DNA of 36,276 nt, taken from J084 sp964471405. Lineage in GTDB: Bacteria; Pseudomonadota; Alphaproteobacteria; Sphingomonadales; Rhodothalassiaceae. The DNA lies in contig CAYYGH010000022.1 in NCBI GenBank assembly GCA_964471405.1, positions 1 through 36,276 of the forward strand. Reading direction: 5' to 3'. The position numbers and the translations under genes are program-made. A model generated the notes under the pieces. That model saw nothing but the letters and a program-made list of their open reading frames with translations, was not told the origin of the DNA and did not search any database. Each line of letters begins with the position of its first letter. The stretch's first letter is position 1. Below, piece by piece: positions 22,351 to 29,585 of the stretch.

Positions 22351-23400
22351 ATGCCTCTTGATATTGATCCCGCGGTGTTCGAGCCCTCACCGGAGCCGGA
22401 GATTCCGCCGGGCATCGATGTGGAAGCGGAGATCCGGCGCCTGAAGCGTGAACGCAATGCCGTGATCCTGGCGCATTACTACCAGGCGCCCGAGATCCAG
22501 GACATGGCCGATTTCGTCGGTGACAGCCTCGATCTTTCCCGCAAGGCGGCGGCGACCGATGCGGATGTCATCGCCTTCTGCGGCGTGCGCTTCATGGCGG
22601 AGGTTGCCAAGATTCTCTCGCCGGACAAGACGGTGGTGCTGCCGGACGAACGGGCAGGCTGTTCGCTTGAGATCAGCTGTCCTCCTGAGGAATTTGCGCG
22701 TTTCCGGCGGGCGCATCCCGATCATCTGGCCATCACCTACATCAACTGTTCGGCGGCCGTGAAGGCGGAAAGCGACATCATCGTGACCTCGTCGAACGCC
22801 GAGCACATCATTCGCCAGATTCCCGAAGATCAGCCGATCCTGTTTGCGCCCGACCGGCATCTGGGGGCCTTCCTGTCCCGCCGCACGGGGCGGAAGATGC
22901 TGCTGTGGCCGGGCGTGTGCATCGTGCATGAGCGCTTTTCGGCCCGCGAAATCGCCAAGCTCAAGGCCCGCCACCCCGAGGCGCCCGTGGCCGCCCATCC
23001 CGAGTGTCCGGATGCCGTGCTGGCTCTGGCCGACCATGTCGGTTCCACCAGCTCCATTCTGCGGTTCGCGACGGAGCATCCGGCCCGCACCATCATCGTT
23101 GCGACCGAGCCGCACATCATCCATCAGATGCGCAAGCGCTGTCCGGACAAGACGTTCATCGGCGCGCCGGGAGCCGACGGCAACTGCAACTGCAACATGT
23201 GCCCCTTCATGGCGATGAATTCGCTTGAGAAGCTCTATGTGGCCCTGCGCGATCTGGAGCCGCGCATCGAGGTGGAAGAGGAGACCAGAGTGCGGGCCCT
23301 CAAGCCCCTGGAGCGCATGCTCGAGATGAGCCCCCGCAGCGTCGGCGCCGGCGATCTGTCGATGGTGGGCGAACGTCTTGCGGCAACCGGCGGACACTGA
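22351..23400 (+). CDS. nadA: quinolinate synthase
   Basis: A 349-residue [4Fe-4S] enzyme that condenses iminoaspartate with dihydroxyacetone phosphate to quinolinate in de novo NAD synthesis. Clear family segments are 'NAVILAHYYQAPEIQDMADF' (36-55), 'DSLDLSRKAA', 'GVRFMAEVAKILSP', 'YINCSAAVKAESD', 'LLWPGVCIVHERF', 'GSTSSILRFA' and 'NCNCNMCPFMAMN' near 278-290, the last containing one cluster ligand. Other candidate ligands are Cys104, Cys190 and Cys219; I did not assign them firmly. ATG 22351 is forced, because an in-frame stop lies three codons upstream. The partner genes nadB and nadC are not next to it. It may be co-transcribed with the MBL gene 70 bp upstream. Confidence 0.96.
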   Translation: MPLDIDPAVFEPSPEPEIPPGIDVEAEIRRLKRERNAVILAHYYQAPEIQDMADFVGDSLDLSRKAAATDADVIAFCGVRFMAEVAKILSPDKTVVLPDERAGCSLEISCPPEEFARFRRAHPDHLAITYINCSAAVKAESDIIVTSSNAEHIIRQIPEDQPILFAPDRHLGAFLSRRTGRKMLLWPGVCIVHERFSAREIAKLKARHPEAPVAAHPECPDAVLALADHVGSTSSILRFATEHPARTIIVATEPHIIHQMRKRCPDKTFIGAPGADGNCNCNMCPFMAMNSLEKLYVALRDLEPRIEVEEETRVRALKPLERMLEMSPRSVGAGDLSMVGERLAATGGH

Positions 23401-23487
23401 GGACGCAAAGCCGGCCGACAGTCGCGGCGGCCCCGCCTGAAGCGGGAGAGGCCGGCAGTCCGGCCGGGGAAGAAAGGCAGGCGGCGC

Positions 23488-23775
23488 GTGGTGCAGAACG
23501 ATCCGGACATGCCCTCATCCGGCGGGCGCAGGGATGACACGGCGCAGCTGCCACGCGGGCCGGGGCGGCGGCTTGATCCGCGCAATACCATCCTCCTCGT
23601 CAAGGGGGCCGTGTGTCTTGCCGTCGGGCTCGTCCTGCTGCAGGCGGTCGGACGGGGGTGGATTCCGGCCGCGCATCCGCTGGCCAATGCCGCCCTTGCC
23701 GGAGCTGTGCTCGCCAATGGTCTGGGGACCATCTATTTTCTGCGCTACCTTTATGTCATCTGGTTCCGGCGCTGA
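23488..23775 (+). CDS. small two-helix membrane protein, hypothetical
   Basis: A 95-residue protein with a polar N-terminus of about 33 residues, then two hydrophobic helices: 'ILLVKGAVCLAVGLVLLQAV' (35-54) and 'ALAGAVLANGLGTIYFLRYL' (69-88), ending in 'YVIWFRR'. I do not recognise the family. GC3 pattern and a complete frame in an otherwise open gap support it. The start is unsure: GTG 23488 has an AGGCGG-like site, while ATG 23509 would drop seven residues. It sits 126 bp before the membrane-anchored glutamate synthase-like gene, in the same direction, so an association with that membrane protein is conceivable. Confidence 0.6.
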   Translation: MVQNDPDMPSSGGRRDDTAQLPRGPGRRLDPRNTILLVKGAVCLAVGLVLLQAVGRGWIPAAHPLANAALAGAVLANGLGTIYFLRYLYVIWFRR

Positions 23776-23901
23776 GCACAGGCGGGCGGCACCGGGGGCG
23801 CTCACGCAGATGTGAGCGATCACGATTCGCCGCCGGCCGCTTCTTTCTGCTAGCTTCGGGAGCAGCGATAAGGACGGGTCGGCCAAGCGAGGAGAGGGGT
23901 C

Positions 23902-25491
23902 ATGGCGGCAATGGCGATCGCACCTGCATGGCTGCAGGAGAGTCTGCTGTTTCTGGCGGCGCTGTTCATCTTCGTCATCGGCCTTGGAGCGCTGGTGGTG
24001 GTGGTGCTGTTCATCATCGATGTCACCCAGACGAAACACGCCATCCGCCGCAACTACCCCGTGATCGGCCGGATGCGCTATCTGCTCGAGCGGCTGGGCA
24101 CCTTTCTGCGGCAATACATGTTCGCGATGGACTGGGAGGAACAGCCCTTCAATCGGGCGCAGCGCTCCTATGTCTATCAGGCGGCCAAGAAGCTCCCCAC
24201 CACGCGGCCCTTCGGCTCCACCCGGAACATCCGCATCGCCGGCAGCCTTCTTTTCGTCAACGGCGCCTATCCGACGCTGGACAAGGATGCCCTTGCGCCC
24301 AGTCCCATCGTCTTCGGGGCGGACAGTGCCCGGCGCCCTTATGAAACCCATGCCCTGATCAATGCCTCGGCGATGAGCTATGGCGCGCTGTCGCGACCGG
24401 CGGTCCAGGCGCTGGCACGGGGCTGCGCCCAGGCGGGCGTATGGATCAATACGGGCGAGGGCGGTCTGGCGCCTTATCACCTGGAAGGCGGCGGGCCGGT
24501 CGTCTTTCAGATCGGCACCGCCAAATACGGTGTGCGCACCCCCGACGGGCGGCTCGATCCGGAGCGGCTGAAGGAGGTTGCGGCGCATGAACAGGTGCGC
24601 ATGATCGAGCTCAAGCTCAGCCAGGGGGCAAAACCGGGCAAGGGCGGGATCCTGCCGGCCGTCAAGGTGACGGAGGAGATCGCGCGGATCCGCGGCATTC
24701 CTCCCCACCAGGCCTCCATCAGCCCCAACCGCCATCCCGAAATCGAAAATGCTGATGACCTCATCGACATGATCAACCGCATCCGCGACATCTCGGGACT
24801 TCCGACCGGCTTCAAATGCGTGATCGGTGACTACGCTTGGCTGGTTGAGCTGTTCGAGCGGATCGTCCAGCGGGGGCCGGAGCTGGCGCCGGATTTCATC
24901 ACCATCGATTCCTGTGACGGCGGGACGGGAGCGGCGCCGGAAAGTCTGCTGGATTTCGTCGGCCTGCCCATTCAGGAGACCCTGCCCCGGGTGGTGGATC
25001 TTGTTGTCGGTTACGGGCTGAAGGAGCGCATCCGGATTCTGGCCTCCGGCAAGATGATCACGCCGGCCGATGTCGCCTGGGCCCTGTGCGTCGGCGCGGA
25101 CGGGGTGAACATCGCGCGCGGGCTGATGTTTGCCCTTGGCTGCATCCAGGCGCTCAAATGTCATACCAATCGCTGCCCGACCGGGGTGACCACCCACAAT
25201 CCCCGCCTCCAGCGGGGGCTGGTGGTGGAAGAGAAGGCCGTCCGCGTCGCAAACTATATTCGGCACATGCATCATGAAGTAGGCGTGATCGCCCATTCCT
25301 GCGGCGTAAAGGAGCCGCGCGAACTGCGGCGCTGCCATGTGCGGGTCGTGTGCCCGGACACGCGCACGATCGGCCTGGACGAGCTCTATCCCGATGTCGA
25401 ACCCGGAGCCTTCGTGGCGACCCCGCCGGAGGAGCTCGTGCGTCGCTCGGCCTGTGCACCGCGTCCCGTCTCGGGGCTTGCCGGGGCGTGA
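23902..25491 (+). CDS. membrane-anchored glutamate synthase-like FMN protein
   Basis: A 529-residue protein. An N-terminal membrane helix ('LLFLAALFIFVIGLGALVVV', about 15-34) is followed by a GltB-type FMN/synthase domain (about 90-510). 'SAMSYGALSRPAVQALARG', 'INTGEGGLAPYH', 'SQGAKPGKGGILPA', 'TIDSCDGGTGAAPESLLDF' and 'GADGVNIARGLMFALGC' match glutamate synthase large subunits. The [3Fe-4S] motif C-x5-C-x4-C is intact at Cys414, Cys420 and Cys425. It lacks the glutaminase domain and the long C-terminal beta-helix, so it is not classical GOGAT. Relatives are annotated 'FMN-binding glutamate synthase family' with unknown substrate. ATG 23902 follows GAGGAGAGG. The membrane anchor suggests electrons come from, or go to, the quinone pool; this is inference. 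Confidence 0.9.
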   Translation: MAAMAIAPAWLQESLLFLAALFIFVIGLGALVVVVLFIIDVTQTKHAIRRNYPVIGRMRYLLERLGTFLRQYMFAMDWEEQPFNRAQRSYVYQAAKKLPTTRPFGSTRNIRIAGSLLFVNGAYPTLDKDALAPSPIVFGADSARRPYETHALINASAMSYGALSRPAVQALARGCAQAGVWINTGEGGLAPYHLEGGGPVVFQIGTAKYGVRTPDGRLDPERLKEVAAHEQVRMIELKLSQGAKPGKGGILPAVKVTEEIARIRGIPPHQASISPNRHPEIENADDLIDMINRIRDISGLPTGFKCVIGDYAWLVELFERIVQRGPELAPDFITIDSCDGGTGAAPESLLDFVGLPIQETLPRVVDLVVGYGLKERIRILASGKMITPADVAWALCVGADGVNIARGLMFALGCIQALKCHTNRCPTGVTTHNPRLQRGLVVEEKAVRVANYIRHMHHEVGVIAHSCGVKEPRELRRCHVRVVCPDTRTIGLDELYPDVEPGAFVATPPEELVRRSACAPRPVSGLAGA

Positions 25492-25493
25492 AG

Positions 25494-25513
25494 GCGGCCG
25501 GCCGGAAGGCCGC
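25494..25513. terminator. hairpin between convergent genes
   Basis: GCGGCC (25494-25499) and GGCCGC (25508-25513) form a 6-bp GC stem with an eight-base loop, three bases after the stop of the glutamate synthase-like gene and ahead of the convergent pilin gene. No T-tract. Confidence 0.35.
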
Positions 25514-25531
25514 ATTGCCTGATGCACGGGA

Positions 25532-25717
25532 TTATGGGGCGGCGCGGGATACGGCGTCCGTGGCCTGCTGGATGTTGGCGGCAGTTTGCTGGCCGACGAG
25601 CCGCACGCTGGCGACGATCACGAGCGCGATCAGGGCGGCCACAAGGGCGTATTCGATGGCCGAGATTCCGGCACGGTTGGCGAGAACGCGCCGCACAAGC
25701 GTGACGATGGGCGTCAT
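25532..25717 (-). CDS. Flp-family type IVb prepilin
   Basis: A 61-residue prepilin of tight-adherence (Tad/Cpa) pili. The basic leader 'MTPIVTLVRRVLANRAG' ends in Gly17, the prepilin peptidase cleavage site. The mature protein would start 'ISAIEYALVAALIALVIVAS' with the conserved Glu at +5 (Glu22) followed by Tyr. ATG 25717 has AGGAGAC at proper spacing. None of the secretion or assembly genes (cpaA-F, tadBC) lie in the window, so this is an orphan pilin gene served by a Tad locus elsewhere, or a stray copy. It diverges from mutT. Confidence 0.88.
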   Translation of the reverse strand: MTPIVTLVRRVLANRAGISAIEYALVAALIALVIVASVRLVGQQTAANIQQATDAVSRAAP

Positions 25718-25862
25718 TCTCCGTCTCCTTCCAGACTCCGGAGCCCCGCGCAGGTTTTCCATTCTGCCCCTTTCATCTTGCCGCTTTCTTGCGTGACGGG
25801 ACGAATTTGGTGCAAATGCGCGAGGTTGCCAGCTGTCTGCCTCTGCCGGGAAGGAAGCGGTG

Positions 25863-26312
25863 ATGGAAGAGTCTCCCTGCCCGCCGAGACCTGTGGTGAT
25901 CGATGCGGATCGACCCGTCGTCTGGGTGGCGGCTGCCGCTCTGGTCGACCGTGACCGGCATGTCCTGCTCTCCAGGCGGCCGGAGGGCAAGACGATGGCC
26001 GGGCTGTGGGAATTCCCGGGCGGCAAGATGGAGCCGGGGGAGATTCCGGAAGCCGCGCTCAGGCGCGAGCTGTTCGAGGAGCTGGGCATTGACGTGTGCG
26101 TATCTTGCATGCTGCCCTTTACCTTCGCCTCGCATTCCTATGCGCGTTTTCATCTCGTCATGCCGCTGTTCGTGATCCGCCGTTGGGATGGGGTGCCGCG
26201 TCCGCGCGAAGGCCAGGAGCTGCGCTGGGTGCCGATCGCCCGTCTCGGGGATTACCCGCTTCCGCCGGCTGATGAACCCCTGGTTCCCCAGCTTCAGGAG
26301 CGTCTGCTGTGA
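25863..26312 (+). CDS. mutT: 8-oxo-dGTP diphosphatase-type Nudix hydrolase
   Basis: A 149-residue Nudix protein. The Nudix box is complete: it begins 'GGKMEPGEIPEAALRREL' and ends 'FEELGI' (about 56-79), giving the G-x5-E-x7-REL-x-EE-x-G-I pattern that binds Mg2+. 'VAAAALVDRDRHVLLSRRPE' and 'MAGLWEFPGGK' are typical of MutT, which hydrolyses 8-oxo-dGTP to prevent A:T to C:G mutations. The ATG at 25863 is preferred over the adjoining GTG at 25860 for spacing from AAGGA. It stands alone; 26313-26502 behind it contains no gene. Confidence 0.88.
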   Translation: MEESPCPPRPVVIDADRPVVWVAAAALVDRDRHVLLSRRPEGKTMAGLWEFPGGKMEPGEIPEAALRRELFEELGIDVCVSCMLPFTFASHSYARFHLVMPLFVIRRWDGVPRPREGQELRWVPIARLGDYPLPPADEPLVPQLQERLL

Positions 26313-26502
26313 AGGCGCATCGCGGCACCGCAATCGCGCCGCAACAGGCAATCAACGCCGCCTCCTCGTCCGGGGAGGCAGGGAAGGCCCCGGCGCACGG
26401 CCGGCAGGGGACCGGAGAAACCCGCGGTCCTTTCACCCGGTTTCCCTGATGGAAGCAAGCAGCTCATGCGTTCGGCGGGAAGCCGGTTTCCCCTTCCCTT
26501 CG

Positions 26503-27054
26503 TCAGAATAGAGAGGAAGGGGGGGTGACCGGCTCGAACACGCACAGAATCTGGTCCACAAGGGGCGGTTTTGCTCCCAGGGGCAGGGCGAGCACGTGAA
26601 AGCGCTTGTAATCATAGGGTGACCACGGCACCAGGACGCCCCTGGCGAACAGAGGGCCGGCCGTGGTGACAACCCGCTTGAGGCGTCGCAGGACCACGCG
26701 TGGCCCCGTTCTGGCCGTGATCACGCGGCCCGTGGCATCGGCACCCGTCCAGTCCACCAGTCTGGTGCCCCACAGCCGGATCCGGAAGGCCAGGGCCCTG
26801 CCCGTCTCGGGGTGCAGAACGTCGAGAATGGCGATGGCGCCCAGAGCCTTCTTGATGGCGTGAAGGTCAAGGGCAGCCCTTGGCGGAAAATGCCTGTTTC
26901 CGCGCACCGCCTGCCAGGCATTGTAGACCACGAGCTGGTGGGGCGAAAGTCCACGACCTCGCCTCACGGCTGCGGGCCACGAGGCAACTTCCCCGGGCTG
27001 CTGCGACACGGCACCAGGCTCCCGCTCCGATGGCGTCCCCCTCCTTTCAAGCAT
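26503..27054 (-). CDS. PAS_5-type domain protein
   Basis: A protein of up to 183 residues with the alphaproteobacterial PAS_5 pattern: 'WQAVRGNRHFPPRAALDLHA', then 'LGAIAILDVLHPETGRALAF' and 'RIRLWGTRLVDWTGADATGR', ending with 'CVFEPVTP'. Function is unknown; no output domain is attached. The start is uncertain. ATG 27054 gives the longest sensible protein but has no ribosome binding site, and the predicted promoter would start transcription at about 27050. GTG 27009, nine bases after GGGAG, then fits better and leaves the domain intact. It diverges from the nos operon, whose FNR box lies in the shared intergenic region. Confidence 0.7.
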   Translation of the reverse strand: MLERRGTPSEREPGAVSQQPGEVASWPAAVRRGRGLSPHQLVVYNAWQAVRGNRHFPPRAALDLHAIKKALGAIAILDVLHPETGRALAFRIRLWGTRLVDWTGADATGRVITARTGPRVVLRRLKRVVTTAGPLFARGVLVPWSPYDYKRFHVLALPLGAKPPLVDQILCVFEPVTPPSSLF

Positions 27055-27056
27055 GA

Positions 27057-27085
27057 AGCATAAGGCCCGAATGAGCGGAATACAA
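27057..27085 (-). promoter_or_regulatory. candidate promoter of the PAS_5 gene
   Basis: Minus-strand TTGTAT (27085-27080) and TATGCT (27062-27057) are 17 bp apart in an AT-rich patch. If used, the transcript begins around 27050, just inside the longest possible reading frame, and favours the GTG start at 27009. Confidence 0.35.
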
Positions 27086-27176
27086 ATCACATTTTCGTGT
27101 GCGACCGGATGGCTGCACCCGACCACCCCGGCAGAGGGTCGGCAAGCTCCCTCGGACTCGCAGCGACCGGATGGGG

Positions 27177-27190
27177 TTGATCCAGATCAA
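27177..27190 (+). promoter_or_regulatory. FNR-family box of the nos operon
   Basis: TTGAT-CCAG-ATCAA exactly matches the FNR/Anr/NnrR consensus and lies 74 bp before nosR. If the site is centred at -41.5, transcription starts near 27225; a -10-like GATCAT lies at 27210-27215. nosRZ operons in related bacteria are activated by FNR-family proteins under low oxygen or with nitric oxide. Which regulator acts here cannot be read from the site. Confidence 0.8.
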
Positions 27191-27263
27191 GGCGCGCAGG
27201 CTCTTCTTTGATCATCAGACCCCTGACAGTTTCCCGAGTTCAGCCGGGAAACAGGGAATGGTG

Positions 27264-29585
27264 ATGCATGTGGTCTTGAGAGCAGGTGGAAAGAGGACAC
27301 GGTCCGTCTGGGCGCTGCTGTCGCTGGTCTGGGTCTTGATGGCGGGTACGGCTACGGCACACCCCGTCCTGGAGAATGTCCTGAACGGGCGGCATCCCGG
27401 CGACCTGATCCCGGGGGCCGACGGCATGCAGATCACGCAGGATCCTGCCCCGGCGGCCGCAATCCGCAAGGCGGGCAGGACGGTCGGTTATGCGGTGCTC
27501 ACTTCCGACTGGACGGCGAGCATCGGCTATTCCGGCAAACCGATCACGATCCTGCTGGTGCTCGATCGCGACGGCGTGGCCCGCCATGTCGAGCTCATCG
27601 AGCATCATGAGCCGATCGTGCTGATCGGCGTGCCGGAGGCGCGCATCCGCAAGGTGCTCCAGGGCTATGTCGGGCGCAATCTCGTGCGCGAGCAGATCGA
27701 GGAGACCGGCGCCGACAAGCTCGACATCGTCGCAGGCGCAACCGTGACCATCATGGTCATCGACGATGCGCTGCATCGCACCGCCGTTAAGCTCGCCCGC
27801 GCCAAGGGTCTGGCGGGATTGACACAGGCGGCCGCCACCTCATCCGGCGGGCCGCGCGTCCGGCTCAAGCAGCTGCCCTTTGCTCCCAAGAGCTGGCAGG
27901 ACCTTCTGGGTAGCGGCGCCATTCGCCGTCTCAATCTGACGGTGGCCGATGTCACGGCCGCCTTCGCCAGACGCGGCGAGAAGCTGGCCGCAGCCCGGCC
28001 CGAATCGCCGGATCCGACGGCGACTTTCATCGACCTGTATCTGGCCCCCGCCAGCATCGAGCTGATCGGACGCAATCTGCTGGGGCCCTATGAGTGGAAG
28101 GCGCTGCAGGACTGGCTGGAGCCGGGCGATGCGGCCTTGCTGATCGCCGGGCGTGGCCTCTACTCCTTCAAGGGGTCGGGTTATGTGCGCGGGGGGATCT
28201 TCGATCGTATTGCGCTGGTCCAGGGGGACCTGACGATCCGCTTCCGCGACCGCGATCAGCGCCGCGTCATTGACCTTGCCACCGCGGATGCCCCGGATTT
28301 GAAAGAGATCTCGCTCTTCCGCATCCGCAAGGGGAGCGGCTTCGATCTGACGAAGCCCTTCCGGCTGGAGCTGCTTGTCCAGCGTGCAACGGGCCCGCGC
28401 ACGAAGGCCTTCGTCACCTTCACGCTGCCTTACCGGTTGCCGGCCGATTTCCTGGAGCCGGTCGGAGGGGTGAAAAATGCGCCGATCGTCGCACCCACCG
28501 GTGCGCTCGCCTCCGCCGATCACGGTGAGGAAGCCGCCGCCCGCACCCGCCTGTGGCAGAGTGTCTGGCGGGCGCAGTGGCCGGCGGTGGTGGTGACCAT
28601 CGCTCTGCTCGTCGTGCTCACCGTGATCTTCTTCGTCCAGGACTGGCTGGTGCGCCGGCCGCGGCTGCTGGCCGTGGTGCGCTATTCCTATCTGTCGGTC
28701 GTGCTGATCTGGCTCGGCTTCGTGATGAATGCGCAGCTGAGCGTCGTGAACGTCTTCACCTTCATCGGCAGCCTGATTTCCGGCTTCGACTGGGGCTATT
28801 TCCTGATGGCGCCCCTCATCTTCATCTTGTGGTCGGGAGTGGCGGCCGGACTGCTGCTGTGGGGCAGGGGGCCGTTCTGCGGCTGGCTGTGTCCCTTCGG
28901 CGCGCTGCAGGAGATCACGAACCGTCTGGGGCGCCTTGTCGGAATTCCCCAGATCACGCTGCCCTTCTGGCTGAACGAGCGGCTGTGGGCGCTCAAATAC
29001 CTGATCTTTCTCGGCCTGCTGGCGGTCTCGCTCTATTCCCTCTCGCTGGCCGAAATCTTGAGCGAGGTCGAGCCGTTCAAAACGGCGATCATCCTGAAAT
29101 TTCACCGACCCTGGCCCTATGTGGTCTACGCCGGGCTGCTCATCGGGATCGGTCTCGTCATCGAGCGGTTCTTCTGCCGCTATCTGTGCCCGTTGGGAGC
29201 GGCGCTTGCGATCCCCGACAAGCTGTCGCTGTTCTCCTGGCTCAAGCGTCATCGTGAATGCGGCAATCCCTGCCAGATCTGCCGGCATGCCTGTCCGACG
29301 GCGGCGATTCACCCCGACGGGCGGATCAATGTGAACGAGTGCATCTATTGCCTCGACTGCCAGAAACTCTACTGGGACGAATGGACCTGCCCGCACATGA
29401 TCGAGCTCCGGGTGCGCCGGGAGCGGCGGCTGCTCAGGGCATCCGATTCCATGCTTACCCCCGAACAGAGACGGGAAAAGGAACGGCTTCTCGCCGCACG
29501 CGCAAGGCGTGCGCGCAAGAAGGGAGGGGAGGCCGCCAGTGCTTCCCCGACCGAATCCACCACCAGGCAAGGAGGCACGTCATGA
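27264..29585 (+). CDS. nosR: NosR, membrane flavo-iron-sulfur protein for N2O reduction
   Basis: A 773-residue membrane protein needed for nos expression and for electron delivery to NosZ. A signal sequence ends near 'GTATAHP' (about 32). A periplasmic FMN-binding domain follows, with the covalent flavinylation motif at 'AGATVT', Thr160. A long linker (to about 425) precedes six or so membrane helices carrying two Cys-x3-Cys-Pro motifs ('FCGWLCPFG' near 538 and 'FFCRYLCPLG' near 638). Last comes a cytoplasmic ferredoxin region with cysteine clusters at about 665-680 and 692-699. ATG 27264 is chosen, since AGGGA lies six bases upstream; ATG 27258 touches that site. The stop overlaps the nosZ start (ATGA). 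Confidence 0.95.
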   Translation: MHVVLRAGGKRTRSVWALLSLVWVLMAGTATAHPVLENVLNGRHPGDLIPGADGMQITQDPAPAAAIRKAGRTVGYAVLTSDWTASIGYSGKPITILLVLDRDGVARHVELIEHHEPIVLIGVPEARIRKVLQGYVGRNLVREQIEETGADKLDIVAGATVTIMVIDDALHRTAVKLARAKGLAGLTQAAATSSGGPRVRLKQLPFAPKSWQDLLGSGAIRRLNLTVADVTAAFARRGEKLAAARPESPDPTATFIDLYLAPASIELIGRNLLGPYEWKALQDWLEPGDAALLIAGRGLYSFKGSGYVRGGIFDRIALVQGDLTIRFRDRDQRRVIDLATADAPDLKEISLFRIRKGSGFDLTKPFRLELLVQRATGPRTKAFVTFTLPYRLPADFLEPVGGVKNAPIVAPTGALASADHGEEAAARTRLWQSVWRAQWPAVVVTIALLVVLTVIFFVQDWLVRRPRLLAVVRYSYLSVVLIWLGFVMNAQLSVVNVFTFIGSLISGFDWGYFLMAPLIFILWSGVAAGLLLWGRGPFCGWLCPFGALQEITNRLGRLVGIPQITLPFWLNERLWALKYLIFLGLLAVSLYSLSLAEILSEVEPFKTAIILKFHRPWPYVVYAGLLIGIGLVIERFFCRYLCPLGAALAIPDKLSLFSWLKRHRECGNPCQICRHACPTAAIHPDGRINVNECIYCLDCQKLYWDEWTCPHMIELRVRRERRLLRASDSMLTPEQRREKERLLAARARRARKKGGEAASASPTESTTRQGGTS

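Noticed and set aside
27840..29570. A 576-codon frame antisense to nosR, and a similar one antisense to nosD (31465-32847)
   Set aside because: Both are complements of well-recognised nos genes, have no ribosome binding site of note and no family features.
29258..29581. Upstream in-frame extension of nosZ
   Set aside because: It overlaps the 3' end of nosR out of frame. The Tat signal begins right after ATG 29582, which has AGGAGG ahead of it.
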